Of a stretch of DNA of 6,060 nt, positions 6,060-6,060 are shown piece by piece; position 1 is the first letter of the stretch, and every line of letters starts with the position of its first letter. Location: assembly GCA_002490465.1 (NCBI GenBank), contig DKUB01000050.1, positions 1 to 6,060 on the forward strand. The letters are read 5' to 3'. Position numbers and translations under genes: made by a program. This DNA is from Lachnoclostridium sp. UBA7215. GTDB taxonomy: Bacteria; Bacillota; Clostridia; Lachnospirales; Lachnospiraceae. The notes under the pieces were generated by a model. It searched no databases. It saw only the letters and a program-made list of their open reading frames with translations, and was not told where the DNA came from.

Positions 6060-6060
6060 T

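Noticed and set aside
1..6060. CRISPR arrays, tRNA or rRNA genes, intact insertion sequence ends
   Set aside because: No regularly spaced direct repeats, cloverleaf-like segments or paired terminal inverted repeats were seen by eye on either strand.

Overview
The window looks like accessory DNA from a Gram-positive Clostridia-type anaerobe, most likely Lachnospiraceae-like. This is inferred from strong GGAGG-type ribosome binding sites, TTG and GTG starts, and gene families common in mobile elements of gut Clostridia. No ribosomal or tRNA gene is present to fix the taxonomy. Most of the window (1 to about 5250) reads on the minus strand, so transcription runs from high to low coordinates and continues past the left edge.

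Layout in minus-strand order. From about 5250 to 4484 lies a decayed DNA methyltransferase gene. It has lost its 5' end at a compositional junction and carries two apparent single-base frameshifts. A GC-rich hairpin terminator follows (4445-4473). Next comes a self-contained cassette with its own promoter (4396-4424), an Rpn/PD-(D/E)XK transposase-like nuclease gene (3418-4365, TTG start) and a two-part hairpin terminator (3362-3402). Then follow tightly packed genes: a conserved 137-residue protein (2935-3348), a lipoprotein DNA/RNA endonuclease with an Ada-like C-terminal tail (1902-2930), a conserved phage/ICE-type protein possibly related to DUF932 (720-1878, broken by two apparent single-base losses), and a YqaJ-family recombination exonuclease (1-720, cut by the window edge) coupled to it by a TGATG overlap.

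Right of about 5250 the sequence becomes AT-rich and the organisation changes. A plus-strand XRE-family repressor gene (5332-5658, GTG start) sits behind a promoter that overlaps dyad operator-like repeats with GTTC half-sites. After a stretch with no convincing gene comes the 3' end of a minus-strand gene of unknown identity (5853-6059).

YqaJ with its coupled neighbour suggests a phage- or ICE-derived recombination module, the endonuclease would act at or outside the membrane, and the Rpn gene looks like an inserted cassette. The main oddity is four apparent one-base losses confined to two genes. Two lie in poly-A runs, and one of those is an in-phase A_AAA_AAA slippery heptamer. Gene decay, sequencing error and slippage cannot be told apart from this sequence alone.
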